A stretch of DNA of 64,000 nt from Acanthopleura granulata. Its lineage: Eukaryota > Mollusca > Polyplacophora > Chitonida > Chitonidae. Positions 24,201 to 53,562 of this stretch are shown here, piece by piece; the first letter of the stretch is position 1; each line of letters opens with the position of its first letter. The stretch spans positions 9,406,172 through 9,470,171 of the forward strand of contig JABBOT010000080.1 of the NCBI GenBank assembly GCA_016165875.1, read 5' to 3'. The translations under genes and the position numbers were made by a program. Below the pieces are notes generated by a model. That model searched no databases. It saw nothing but the letters and a program-made list of their open reading frames with translations, and was not told where the DNA came from.

Positions 24201-25242
24201 TGATCCAGTATACAGGCTAAAAACATTGCTCCTCAAAACTGGATATGCCACAATTACTTCTGGTGCAATTCAAGCGATTTTCTTCTCGAAATTTTTGGTG
24301 TGAAATGTATTTTCATTTTCTACAAATAGAAATACTCACCAGATGGATTTTTGGAGTTCCATCATTGTCTTTATATCACAGGTATATCATTCATTTAAGT
24401 TAAGTGAAAAACAGAACTGGGACAATTCACTTCTAACTTCAAAAGAGTTTACTCCACTGAAATTGCGTCTTTCCGAGGAATTTCGATTTTAATATTAAGG
24501 GCTATCTTAGATATTCATAATAAAATTTGAAATTCACATTTAAGTTCAAATAAAAGTTCAGGAATAGTACCACAAATTTTAGAACTAATTTTGACCTTGG
24601 TCTAAGACAGCTTCATGATCCTGCTAAGTTTGAAAAACAAAAGACTCTTTCTGACATGATATTTCGGCATTGTGCTCATGAGGAGCAGTGAGTCAAGGTG
24701 AGTGTTTTGTTTTTGGAGATACACCACATCTAGTTGTATATTATGCTTAACAAATCCAAGGAGCACAAGGTAAATTAAGATGAAAACTGAAGGTATAGGA
24801 ACTAACTATTCATAAAACTGTTGTCTGAATCTACTTAGCCTAATCCTTCTTTTCGACCTCCTCCCCGACAAATATTTTGAAACATTCCGACACAACTGTA
24901 GGAAAATAATTAGCAAAGTTTTATGAAGCTTGCGTCTTTAATCAAGCAAGCAAATCATTTTTAGAATTATTTTCCTAATTATTGTAGGCATAAATTCCAC
25001 TGAAGAAAGTGCTTCAGCGGTTGAAAAGGTTGAAGATTTACAGTATTCTTGTATTTTATGTATCACCACACCGTGTGTTTGAAAAGCTGCAACTTGGAAC
25101 ATGTAGCCCAAATGTGTGTTGTAATTTTGTAAGGGTTTTTAAGTTGTTGTTTTTTTTTTTTGCCGTCTTCTTTTAGGATTTTGCTCAGGACGATGACACA
25201 ATGCTGCAGGCAGCATTACAGGCATCATTACAAGAATTGTAA
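15139..25242 (+). CDS. RNF166: RING-type E3 ubiquitin ligase of the RNF114/166 family (6 exons)
   Basis: Exons 15139-15257, 17718-17874, 19862-19965, 22357-22471, 23033-23140 and 25177-25242 join in phase to 222 residues (human RNF166 is about 237). The C3HC4 RING has C22, C25, C37, H39, C42, C45, C57 and C60. A C2HC knuckle follows (C86, C89, H101, C105), then TSQPIP and [11 protein letters not shown]. Two C2H2 fingers use C137/C140/H153/H157 and C167/C170/H188/H193. The second finger contains [12 protein letters not shown] and [11 protein letters not shown], diagnostic of RNF114/RNF166. The C-terminal [10 protein letters not shown] fits a ubiquitin-interacting motif. The family ubiquitinates cytosolic targets in immune and autophagy settings; its target here is unknown. 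RNF166 is the closest member, but RNF114 cannot be excluded. Introns 2 and 3 hold splice-site arrays. Confidence 0.93.
15258..17717 (+). other. RNF166: RNF166-like intron 1
   Basis: 2.46 kb, no coding exon or clear mobile element recognised. Confidence 0.7.
17718..17874 (+). CDS. RNF166: RNF166-like exon 2 (RING second half, CxxC of C2HC knuckle)
   Basis: The acceptor is CCTTTTACAG. The exon runs FCEHCIKP to QCTWCGKE and ends in GGGAAAGAG followed by GTACTG, phase 0. Joining exon 3 gives [13 protein letters not shown], matching the family pattern CNKK-VTLAKMRVH. The donor GTACTG is weak at +4 to +6 compared with GTRAGT. The last about 24 bases of the exon are the first unit of the tandem array that follows. 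Confidence 0.92.
17851..18356 (+). repeat. Minisatellite of exon 2 end plus 5' splice site (13 donor copies)
   Basis: Two unit lengths alternate: 32 bp (GTACATGGTGTGGGAAAGAG + GTACTGTACAGT) and 19 bp (GTACATGGTGTGGGACAGT, without the donor). GAG/GT boundaries fall before 17875 (the genuine one), 17907, 17958, 17990, 18041, 18073, 18124, 18156, 18188, 18220, 18252, 18303 and 18354. The spacing is 32 or 51, with a 32+51 = 83 bp super-unit repeated three times at the start. All frames on both strands stay open because the unit contains no stop. Confidence 0.97.
18440..18690 (-). repeat. SINE-like repeat (family B), headless copy
   Basis: Shares GGAGGAGTCCTTA, CAAGACACCAGACATGACAC, GTCATGTTTCCTTGC and GTGCCATTTTTAAGTCTTTG with 52525-52840, in the same orientation. 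The tRNA-like head is missing. It lies in RNF intron 2. Confidence 0.8.
18760..19010 (-). repeat. SINE-like repeat (family C)
   Basis: The left end TTGATTGGTGTTAAATACCA resembles a reversed SINE tail. GCGGGATTTGAACCTATGAC is a reversed B-box (GGTTCAAATCCCGC on the complement), and the region to its right can serve as the rest of a tRNA-like head. Confidence 0.55.
19516..19665 (+). repeat. SINE (family B), with tRNA-like head
   Basis: The head is CCTCAGTGGGTTGGTGGTTA (A-box-like) followed by a degenerate B-box region around CAGGAGATCC. It then has CTAAAGGCTTTAAAAATGGT and TTGCTTCCTCACTTGGCGC. These match the complement of the right part of 52525-52840, which confirms the family and shows this copy lacks the 3' body. 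Confidence 0.75.
19862..19965 (+). CDS. RNF166: RNF166-like exon 3
   Basis: The acceptor is GTTTTCCACAG and the donor CCCCAA followed by GTAAGC (phase 2). It completes the C2HC knuckle with H101 and C105 ([10 protein letters not shown]) and encodes the linker [14 protein letters not shown]. Confidence 0.92.
19966..21136 (+). other. RNF166: RNF166-like intron 3, left part
   Basis: Mostly unremarkable. A short reversed SINE tail (TTTATTTATTTATTTGATTG) lies near 20140-20165. Confidence 0.6.
21137..22400 (+). repeat. Minisatellite of exon 4 start plus 3' splice site (18 units)
   Basis: Each unit is 71 or 72 bp: a polypyrimidine tract (CTCCTGTTGTTGTTTTTCAG), then TGATGTCCCAAACCGCTCCA and ATTTCAGTGCCCGTACTGTG. 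First exonic bases fall at 21156, 21228, 21300, 21371, (degenerate near 21425, no CAG), 21498, 21569, 21640, 21711, 21783, 21855, 21927, 21999, 22071, 22143, 22215, 22286 and 22357. The last is the genuine exon 4. Left-hand units are more diverged (TGATGTACCAAACTGG); units 10-16 are almost identical, suggesting recent homogenisation near the exon. Confidence 0.97.
22357..22471 (+). CDS. RNF166: RNF166-like exon 4 (first C2H2 finger)
   Basis: It uses the last CAG of the array and ends CAACTC followed by GTAAGTTCC (phase 0). It encodes [17 protein letters not shown] to [13 protein letters not shown]. Only this copy runs on into [12 protein letters not shown], which is how the genuine exon is told apart from the 17 upstream units. 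Confidence 0.93.
22725..22830 (-). repeat. tRNA-like SINE head or tRNA relic
   Basis: On the complement, TTTGGTCTAGTTATAAAGC resembles an A-box and GGTTCAAATCCCAATG a B-box, about 45 bp apart. The stems are not convincingly paired, so a working tRNA is unlikely. Confidence 0.45.
23033..23140 (+). CDS. RNF166: RNF166-like exon 5 (second C2H2 finger)
   Basis: The acceptor is ATCATTTTCAG and the donor TTTGTG followed by GTGAGTAAT, phase 0 on both sides. It encodes [20 protein letters not shown] and the [11 protein letters not shown] end, the strongest family signature in the protein. Confidence 0.94.
23141..25176 (+). other. RNF166: RNF166-like intron 5
   Basis: No coding exon recognised. Around 23583-23765 there is a possible hairpin-type repeat beginning GGGCCCCATGTCACCAAAGA, similar in style to 28497-28625. 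Confidence 0.5.
25177..25242 (+). CDS. RNF166: RNF166-like exon 6 (UIM-like C-terminus, stop)
   Basis: The acceptor is CTTCTTTTAG. It encodes [21 protein letters not shown] and TAA at 25240-25242. An acidic patch followed by A-L-x-x-S matches the ubiquitin-interacting motif found at this place in RNF114/125/166. Confidence 0.92.
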   Translation, partial: DFAQDDDTMLQAALQASLQEL

Positions 25243-25321
25243 GTTATCACTCCTCGTACGTTAAAATGCATTCATGTAATGGAGACACAAATGGCAGAGC
25301 TGTGTAGAGACATTTTCTTAA

Positions 25322-25790
25322 AAGAACAAACCACATTTAAACAAAGTATTCTTCACGTAAGATGTCATTTCATGTTGATTCCAAATGTGGCATTTTCTTT
25401 ACCGTGATTGAAATGTAAATAAAGATTAAGGTGTTACGATGGACTTTTTGGACCATATTAAACAGGCTGAAACACAGTGACATCATAGGGTCTCTTTTTG
25501 CTGATAAACATGCTGTAACTTATATTTCCACATTAAATACAGATGCGGGTGTCGCACTACATATGTATTCACGTATAACGTGAACATAGAGCAATCGAAG
25601 GATGTTAAACAGTCAAAAAGAATCTGTGACGTCACTGTGCTTCAGCCTGTTCAGTATGGTATAAAAAATCCACCTCATTTTAATCACTGTTAAAAAAAGC
25701 CCCAAAATAGTGAAGCCCTTCTTTGCAATCAGCATGAAATAAGACAGATTTAGATAATGAATACTTTGTTTGAATGTGGTCTGTTCCTCT
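25322..25790. mobile_element. Foldback MITE-like element in the presumed RNF166-like 3' UTR
   Basis: The left end AGAACAAACCACATTTAAAC pairs with the complement of the right end GTTTGAATGTGGTCTGTTCC. Inner blocks also pair: ACAGGCTGAAACACAGTGAC near 25464 with the complement of GTCACTGTGCTTCAGCCTGT near 25632. Arms therefore extend about 180-200 bp, imperfectly, around a short centre. There is no transposase. It starts 80 bp after the stop codon. Confidence 0.85.
25418..25423 (+). terminator. Candidate poly(A) signal for RNF166-like
   Basis: AATAAA 176 bp past the stop codon, inside the left arm of the foldback element. It is the first canonical hexamer I noticed downstream of the gene. Whether it is used needs transcript data. 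Confidence 0.4.
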
Positions 25791-25799
25791 AATGTAAGA

Positions 25800-28029
25800 T
25801 GTAAGCTTAAAATTGCAATGCTGTATTTGATGTGTTCACAAACTTATGATTACCAATTTTGAAATTAGGCCTGTGTACTGAGGGAATTAAAATGAAAAAT
25901 TTTAAATATATATTTAAATACTTAAAATTTTGATATAGTCTGCAAAACCCTGTCCTGTTATTTTTCCGTACTGTAGCATTCAGTGTTCATGAGTTACGAC
26001 TTTTCCTTTCAGTTCTTAATGTGGAGGTTGACAGGGTGGAAGATTAGGTGATTATGTTTTGGCACGCACTTCAGCATCTGGTCAAGGGGAAATTAGTAAA
26101 TCTACATTGTATTACACATGTTGTTGGAGAATATTAATCACACATCTTATGAACATAAATACATGATCTATGCTTACAAGTTTATCTGTAAGTATGTTTT
26201 AAGCCATGTATTACCATAAATCCTCAATTGTTTCATAGTTCGCAGAGGTACTCTAATTGCAGTTTATCTACACACCAACATTTAAAAGGTACATGAATGA
26301 ATGCAACCTGAAGATGTGAGAAGGTTGAGGATTTGAGGTTATGTAGTGGTTTTTTGGATTAAGGTAAAACCCTCAGCCGCATTCATGTTGTGATATTCAT
26401 GTAGAGACTGTAACTGTATTTACTCTGAGCACACTGGCCAGTCGTTTTTGAGACAAAAGATGCATGTGTATATCTTAATGTGCATGGATAGGACGTCGTT
26501 TGAAAGTTGTTTTATCATTGAATAGAACGTTGTTTGAAAGCTATTTTATGAGCTGCATGGATCAAATTTCATGGTTTCTTAGTTTTATGCGTTTTTCTTG
26601 TTTATTTTATAGCATCTGCTAGTGGGGAGGTAAATTTAATCAATTTTTATGAGGCCTTTGTTGATTATGAATGTTTTGTGTTTATTATGATATGATTATA
26701 GAGATCGTGTAGAGAAAGCATATAATTATGTAATGAACCACACTACTTGCCTTTTTTTGATAACTATTCATACTGGTAGCTAGTTAAGAGGATTCTAGAA
26801 GACATTTTGTGCATACTTTCTAGTCTCCATACTCATGGTGTTTCCATGTATGTAGGATTTCTTTTTCCTTATTGATATTTTTGTGAGTTTAACAATCTAA
26901 CCTTAATGAAGCGTTTTAATTATCTTCTGGAACACAAGGTATTTTGTTTATTTAATCATGTGATAAAATTTGTAGATGACCTAAATGTCTCAAGTCCAAG
27001 ATTGTCGAATATACCATTTACACTGTTTCTGGCAGAATAGGTGTTTGTGTATTATATGTACATGTAGCTTGACCTCTGCATATATAATGCTAAAATAGCC
27101 CACACGATAATGCATATGTACCATATGTAGGCCTACGTGTAGTTTTTGGATTTTCTTTTAAGAATTTCAGTTCAGAAGGGAGAAATTTCATACTTCCTGC
27201 TGAAACGATTCTGACATTTTAATGTTTCTTTTAATATCATAGTACTTGGTACCATAAATTTTGAGACATTTCTGCGGTCCTGGTATTTTATATTTGAGCG
27301 CAGCTTTGGTAGAGAACATGCAGTGTTTGGAAAGAAGAAGGTAAGTCCCCAGGCTTGCAAGAAAAAAAGAAAAAAGAAGAAAAAAATTAAAGTTTCATTT
27401 AAAATCTTTGCACTTGGTCTTTTATAGAACAGCATAGACCACTGCATGATATTCGATGAATCTGTGAGCGTGTGTGTGTCTTGATTTGTTGTAGTAAGAA
27501 TGGTATACTGAATATTCTCTATGCACTCAACGAGCATTGCAATAATGAGAAAAGACTGCAGTGCTTTTATCGTTCAAGTTCAGGAAAAGTTTTAATTTAA
27601 GTCAGAATAAGCGAAAAAGCCACTTTGTGATATTACTTAATTGTTTGTTGATGATTACGAAGGCTCTCGCTGCCAAAAGCTTGCTTAGTGCTGTTGTTAT
27701 TTTGAATTTTTTTGTTCATTTGTTTTGACTTATTTCTGAACTGTAAGTTAAAACAGTTTTAAAGCTTGTTCTGTCTAGTATTATAATAACTGTAAAAATG
27801 TATTATAATGCAAGCAAAATGTAACAAAAACATGATTATGATATAAAACTTCCAATGTGAGACACTACATATACTGGCTTTCGTCTATTAATGTCTCATG
27901 GTTTAATAGCATATCATAGCCACTTTTTGACACAAACTGGCTCCAATAGGAAATGTCATGGTATAAATGGGTAAGCATACATGGTACATGTACACCTTGT
28001 ACAGTTATTCCAAGCTGTCTTAAACAGAT
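25800..28029. other. Intergenic, no gene seen
   Basis: AT-rich, with no recognised coding exon. A longer RNF 3' UTR could extend into it. Confidence 0.45.
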
Positions 28030-28335
28030 TTGATTCATTGATTTAGCTCATTGTTTAACACCATGCCGAAGAATTTTTCACTTTAACGATGATGGTCAGT
28101 TGTATGGGAGGATGAATTTCGAGTGCCTAGCATACCATAAACCACAGACCTCTGGCAAGCTAATGATGAACATCCCCACTTGTGATGTACAGATGTGTGC
28201 GCAGAATGGTAGAGAAGTGTTCTTCAAGAATGTTAGACCTTGTAAAAAGGGCGGCTTTGATCGCTTGTCACGAAGGCCCCGAAAAAGGGAAAGCAGGAGA
28301 AGCTACAAATTTCCTGGCCAAGACCAGGTTTGAAC
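28030..28335 (-). repeat. SINE-like repeat (family C or related)
   Basis: The left end, TTTAGCTCATTGTTTAACACC then CGAAGAATTTTTCACTT, looks like a reversed SINE tail. The right end has CAGGTTTGAACGTGC, a reversed B-box-like word. The body includes CAGACCTCTGGCAAGC. Classification is tentative. Confidence 0.5.
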
Positions 28336-28496
28336 GTGCACCTCAGGACATTTAATACTGATTGTACTGATCATTTACAACTGTGCACAGCTTAAAACAC
28401 CAATGAAATAAATTTACAACGTGTGAAAACACATATCACTATGTCACTATATGGTACTTATAATAAAGTTAATCCATGATGCCTTCATGGAACTAG

Positions 28497-28625
28497 GCCC
28501 TTGGGCCAGTGTCATGAAGCATATTTAGTGCTACGATGTAAGTCGCACTTAGCTGTATAACATACACTGCTGTGGTAGTTAAGGTTTACTTTGTGTGTAT
28601 GCTTCCTGAATGTGGCCTCTTGAAA
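28497..28625. mobile_element. Short hairpin element
   Basis: GGGCCAGTGTCATGAAGCAT on the left pairs with the complement of TGCTTCCTGAATGTGGCC on the right. The ends are inverted, it is about 130 bp, and it has no coding content. Confidence 0.55.
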
Positions 28626-28754
28626 GTTTATACTCTGCCAGGTCAAGAGGAGATCACTCTCACTGACCATATATTGACATAGTAGCCTCCCCTTGACTGG
28701 TTCGTACTTTCATGAGCACAACGCCTGTCTCTTTATAGGATTGCTGTGATAGGA

Positions 28755-29165
28755 TAGCCTGTTGTGTGTCCTAACCTTGTAGCCCTCGACTAGTGGCCAA
28801 GTGGTGTGTCCCAAAACTGTGGCACTACTCGCGGGCCAGGCAGTGTATACCAACCCCAGACGTGTGCCGAAGTAGTGTATTCCAACCTTGTGGCCCCCAC
28901 TCAAGTGTCCAAGTTGTGTATTCCAACTATACGGCCCTAGACGAGTGCCCAACCGATATTTTCCAACTCGTAGTAATAGACGAGTGCCCAACTGGTGTAT
29001 TCCAACCTTGTGGCCATAGACAAGTGCCGAAGTGGTGTATTCCATCCCCTGGCCCAAGACGAGTGCCAAAGCGATATATTCCAACCCCTGGCAATAGACG
29101 AGTGCCCAATTGGTGTGTTCCAACCGGTGTCCCTAGACGAGTGCCCAAGCAGGGTATTCTGGTGG
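28755..29165. repeat. Minisatellite, 39 bp unit, about 10 copies
   Basis: The unit contains AGACGAGTGCCCAA, GGTGTATTCCAACC and TGTGGCC. Well-formed copies begin at 28939, 28978, 29018, 29057, 29096 and 29135; earlier copies are more diverged. Because 39 is divisible by three, long frames on both strands stay open and read as 13-residue repeats. No start, signal or splice context supports translation. Confidence 0.9.
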
Positions 29166-29170
29166 TCCCA

Positions 29171-32100
29171 GATCAGGCCCTCCGAACCTAACCCTGTGGT
29201 TTTAAACTAAATTGCCCAAGTGTATCTCAAACCTTCTTAAATGACTCACCTGGATGACGTCACACTATAGGGAAAAATCTTAGGCAATCAAATAAATTAT
29301 AGATTATACGACTTCACTGAGAAACAGACTCGAAAGGATTGACACAAAGAAACAACTTTTCTTTCTTATCGGGTACTAAAATTTGCAAGCAATATTTGTC
29401 AAACAAATTGTCAGTCAATAATTTACGTACAGGAAAAGGTATCAGCCCTTCCATCAATAAAGAAAGCCGTTCACTGTATTAGTGAAATGGCTGAGTCAAC
29501 CAATCAGTGAATCAAGAAAGTCATTTAGTTTAGAGAATCATTGAAAAGGCTCTGTCAGTCAAGGAGTCAAAAAGACCATTTAGATTAATGGATCAGTGAA
29601 AAAATCCACTCACCCACTCAAACATTCAATCAATCAATCAATCGGTAGGCAGGCGAATTCATTTAGCTTCAGGGATGATTGAAGGGCTTTAGCCGACCAA
29701 ACTCTGAGGGCTACCCGTCAACAAAAAGTTAAGTATACTAACCGATCAATAAGGAAAAAATGAACAATATTACTTAATGTCACTTTGGCAAGATTGCCAA
29801 ATATAGCCATATGTTGGCTCTATCATTACAGGAATAAATCTATCATTGCATCTAATAATTATTGTGCTTCAAGCAGTGAGAAAAACATAAATCACAACAC
29901 CTAAAACATTGGATAATATATGAAAAGTATGCAAATTTATTACGATTATCAACGCATTCATTCAAACAGTTGGGCCAATCAAACCCACATGTCATTTACA
30001 ATGAGGCTTATATAGCAGTGACGCATGCTCAGATCCATCACATGTAAGATATACCTTTAAACATATTAGTTCCCGGGCCTTACATCAAGCGGAACACCGT
30101 GTTTGTACTAGTTAGACCAGGGAACCAGGATGACGTTTAAATGGTTGTTCTAATCATTCTTGCAAGCGAATTAAAAACAACAAAATTATGTATATATAAA
30201 GCGTAGATTGGCGTATATTTTGCATCATTATTAAGCGCGAGTAAGGAACAACGAATTATAAACATGTCTGGTTTGTAATGCTTATCTTGCGTTCACACAA
30301 GCGGACTGGTCGTAATTCGAGTAGTCGATTGGAAGTAGAGAACAAGTTTCATATAATCGTGGATTAAACAGTATGATTTGCATTCTTCATATAGTCTGAA
30401 ATCGCGTTTGTCCTATTTCCACTTCGCGACAAGCCCATACAACAACTCACACTGTGTGAACGACGATTTACAGACATGTAGCCATTTATCCGCGTTCGCA
30501 AACCTGAGCGATTTGTAGCATTGACTCATCAAATTCCAATGAAAGTATGATGCTCTATTACACACCAAATGTACCTATTCAATTAAAAACGACTGAACAT
30601 TCAAGCGTTGAGATTTTGTTTAATTCTGCCAATCGACTGGTACGACCAATCGCACCGTGTGGGCGTGATGTAGCAAGACCATATATATGTCAGTGCCATT
30701 CAGGCATAGACCTATACTTATTTTTGATAACGAGTCCCAAGATGGAAGGCCTAAAGCAATGATGCATACACTTGAGACTGTTTCTATTTTTTGACATCTC
30801 AATTTATGACATGCCTTTAATAATAGCCAACAGAGATATCGGCCAACAATGTAGTTCTATCTAAAGTCACATTGTAGGCCTAATAGGGATATACGTCAAT
30901 CTTTTTAAATGTTTAGGTGGTATTTCAATCTACACTGGTTGAACCAGTTTTCTCATTTCACTGGTGGTACTGTCATCTGACACTTGAAACTCCTGTATTT
31001 CATTTTGACCAAATGGAACTGTGAACGTCAGCAATAAAGAGAAGATTGTCCACTGCTTGTGAGGTTTGACTACATTAATTCACTCTAAACTTCAATCTAC
31101 ATTGCTTAAAAACAGTTTTCTTTTGTCGTTAGAAAAGAAAATAAATTCATGTTAGCCTAATTCAGTCTCCTCTGCGCACTGTCTCCAGAACTGATAACAT
31201 AACCTGCACATACCAGACATCTACTTCTCAAGCTTGCTAGAATATGAACAATTCAAACCAACCAGACCTACCGCTGACCGCTTTTCAGTTTTGTCCAGAA
31301 GGTACTTTGGTAGAAATTCAGCATTTTGTCACTAGTGAAATTTTCAAAGTATTGAAAGTTTATAGTTTTCGAACGGCTGTTTTCTGTATCTGCTGTTTCA
31401 AACTATGATTGCTAGAAGTTTAGGCTACTGTCTTTATCCATATACGATTTTGAATGGTTAGACGGATCTTAGCCGCATCTCAGGATTACGGTGAATGATT
31501 CTTTGAATACACGGATACTGATATGTGTGGGGATCGAGAGTTTCGTGTATTCACGAAAAGAAGTGATGTTCATTCACAGATACCTGATCGCCGCTGGAGC
31601 AGACGACACAAATCTCGTGACGTCATTAGGTTTAGAACAGACAAGATGATGTTTCCTCTCAGGCTCCTTTGAGCCAATCAGACCAAGGCCCTGTTCAGTA
31701 AAACTCTTTTTTTCAAATACGACTGACCCTATATCATGACTATACATGACTGTAACGCTGGTTTTCCATCACTGTTGTCATCAGTTTAGTCTAAGATTGC
31801 TTTCCAAAACTGGTCTCACTTTCACAAAAACTTTGTAAACTGAATTTCCACAACTTTTCTCCTAAGACCACGTGACCTTCAATGTTATGACCTAGAAACA
31901 GTCTTTAACGAAAATAGGCAAGAGAAATAGGCTATGACTTACGATATTTTGTGTAACTGGCCCTATGATTTCTGGCGCGAAGCAAAAAGTGCAGCTAATG
32001 TTGAACGTTTGTAAATGTACGTTTGTATGTGTGTCTGTCATTCCGTGACGGGCTTATATTTGACTAGCCAAAGATAAGGCTGCTGATTGCACTGTACATC

Positions 32101-34018
32101 CAAATACATGGATCCTGGTCCTGTCGTTCCAAGACACGAGCAACTGCTGCTTCGTAATCTCGTGTGGTTATTCTCATCAACCATGTGTTCGTTCAACGAA
32201 ATTACTTAGATGATACACGACATGATTGAAAGAGCCGCTGACACCGGTTTCCAGGAAAAGAAGATTTTCTGCTGAAAGTTAAAACTAGCAGAATGCATAC
32301 ACAGTGTCTATTGCTTTTCTCTAAATGGGCTTCTTGCGCTGGATTTATTTTGATCTCGAAATACAATTTTCATCACTCACTGAGAGAACGACTGCCATCG
32401 TGATGGGCCTATAGACCTATACAACTGGTGACGCCGTGAGTTGTATGGTCAGATTTAATGCATAATATAATGCATTTAAACTTAATAAGATCGTTCAGTT
32501 TGTCAACCTGTTTTAACCTGAAAACGCCAATGTTATTTTTGTCATGGCTCATGAAATATTGCCAACCTGGTGTTAAGTCATAATCGTTCAGCCAGAGGTT
32601 TATATAAATCTTGCCTTCAAAACAAGTCGGCCTAGTATCGCTTGCTACAAAGGTTTTTTTTTTCACCTTGTCCCTGTACGAGCAAACCTTTGCTGAAAGG
32701 GTGATATACCTCATAGCAGTGAGCTGCTTTGTGTAGTTATTGACTTGCTTATACTCAGACTAAGTTCACTGTAACTGCTACGGTGACATATTTCTTCGAC
32801 ATATGTTGATACACTGGTCACAACCACAAACAAGACGCAACAGCGCCTAACTCCCATGACAACACATATTAAGGACATATGTTGTTATGGCAGCCACAAT
32901 CAAATCGCGTAACTTTTCCTTTGCAGATCAAGGTTCTTTTGTCTATTAAGAAGTCTATTCCTTACAGTTAAAACAGTGGTATCCAATAGCGTGAACACAA
33001 ATAAATGAAAACAATCATATGACAATCAAATTCAAAATGACAATGTAATGCAAGCCAAAAATGCGACATGAAAACTGGAGCGTTTTGTTGGCTGAAAAAA
33101 GCATTTAGAGCTACACTCAGACAAATCACGTCTTTGTCGTTGTATACAGTGGTTAACACATAATTTATCAGTGCATCAGTTTTGTAAACAAATTATAGGC
33201 ACTTCATTTCGCCCCTTCACGAGTCTCTAACACTGATATTTACACAAGCGTACATACAGCGTGATCACATGAATAAAGGATTAACAAAGATGAGGTTTCC
33301 GGAACCTTATACACTGACTCGGCGATTCACGATTGGGGGTTTCAAACATTATCAATAATAATAAGGGCTTGTGTTTTACATGACATGAGGCTAACAGCAC
33401 ATTCCGTATCTTTCAGACTTTCTGACTATTATTATTAATAACACACGTTCAAAACGTTTTGGGGTTTTCGCTTTTTTCATTGGTAAAACTGGAAAGAAAT
33501 ATGGCCGCTGTGATGCCATCCAGCAACGCAAGCGCATGCCTCGATTATAGTGAATTCCGATCGATCTATAGTTGCAAGGCGAGATGCTGACAAAATGCGA
33601 TTTTCAGGCCGTTATCTCTCCACCAATACGATAAACACACATCGACACAAATGAGGCCTATGAAATCTCGTTATACACAGGGTCCGCAATCCCTGTTTCT
33701 TTTAACGCACTTTACCTGCATTTTGATTTCACAAAACAAAGGTTGTATAAAATGAATGCGGCTATAGTTCACCTTATTCCCATCCAACCAGGAGGAGTGC
33801 TTACTTTCAATCTTCCAGACAAAGTACGTGCTGCACTCTGAATTCGGCAATGTTCCGTAATATCAAAACTGGACACGGCGTCTCTTTGATTACACCTGTA
33901 TGCAAGTCAACCTTCATGAGCAAATTCACAACCTACACCAAGTCACCATGAAACTTTCTCAACAAGCAATTCTTCTTCGCAAGTTTGCGAGACATTCTAT
34001 TTAAGCAATACAGTTTGC
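29171..34018. other. Intergenic between RNF166-like and Neto
   Basis: About 4.8 kb with no recognised gene. 29480-29660 has loosely repeated TCAGTGAATC / AATCAATCAATC text. Confidence 0.5.
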
Positions 34019-34024
34019 TTTATT
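34019..34024 (-). terminator. Candidate poly(A) signal for Neto
   Basis: AATAAA on the minus strand, about 205 bp past the Neto stop codon. The position fits a short 3' UTR; use is inferred. Confidence 0.5.
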
Positions 34025-34229
34025 TAATACAACAATGAAGAGTGAAATAGTGCTATTGAACTCAAAACATCCAAAAGACAAACGTTACATGTTTTTTTTG
34101 GCACGGATATAGGCGATGGCGATACATGTCCATTTTGCATAGATTCTGGTTTTTGAAAGAGCATTACGCCGACTGGAAGTCACCATGGTAACGACCGCGG
34201 CTAAAATAACGACTTCATGAATCACGTCA

Positions 34230-53029
<18,800 letters not shown>

Positions 53030-53194
53030 CTGAAAAATTAAAAGTTTTCAGTTGGGACCTAACTGTAGACCAGTGACGTCTAGTATATTGTATTATACAG
53101 TACTGCTTTTTTTTTGGCTCAAGCCATGGTATTAGGGTAGGTATAAGTTGTAATATTTAAGCACTTACATCAACAGTTGAAATAAATCCCTAAC

Positions 53195-53270
53195 TGAGGT
53201 AAACTGACAAGAGACCGATTTTCACCGGGAACGTGTGGTCATTTGTCAACTATCATACTGTCATCCCTGT
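53195..53270 (+). repeat. Dispersed repeat (family D) copy
   Basis: CGATTTTCACCGGGAACGTG, GTCATTTGTCAACTATCATA and CTGTCATCCCTG match 46340-46405. It precedes a reversed family A SINE. Confidence 0.65.
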
Positions 53271-53357
53271 TCCGGTTACTATTTTATTTATGCTTGACAA
53301 CGTTCCTTTTCTTCACTCTCTTTGCAAGTTCCAGTGCAGCTCTATCTGTTGCGTCGT

Positions 53358-53562
53358 CACGTGTACGACAGCGGCCAGCATTATGGAGGGAGGAAACTGG
53401 AGTAAAACGCACGACTATCCGCACGTTGCTAGCTGATCTTCCCACGTACGACGGGAGAAGACGTCAATGTGAGCTGGACTGAAACTCACGCCTTCGAATT
53501 TATGAGAGGTACCTGGGTCATTACGCTGCATTAGCACGTTAACCAAATCGGCCGTGGAGGCC
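53358..53562 (-). repeat. SINE (family A)
   Basis: GCGGCCAGCATTATGGAGGG, GCACGTTGCTAGCTGATCTT, GAGAGGTACCTGGGTCATTA and CCGTGGAGGCCCC; the complement of the last is the tRNA-like head. One of the least truncated copies in the window. Confidence 0.8.

Noticed and set aside
28793..29191. 132-codon cysteine/proline repeat protein
   Set aside because: The 39-bp minisatellite keeps frames open on both strands, and there is no leader, splice or family support.
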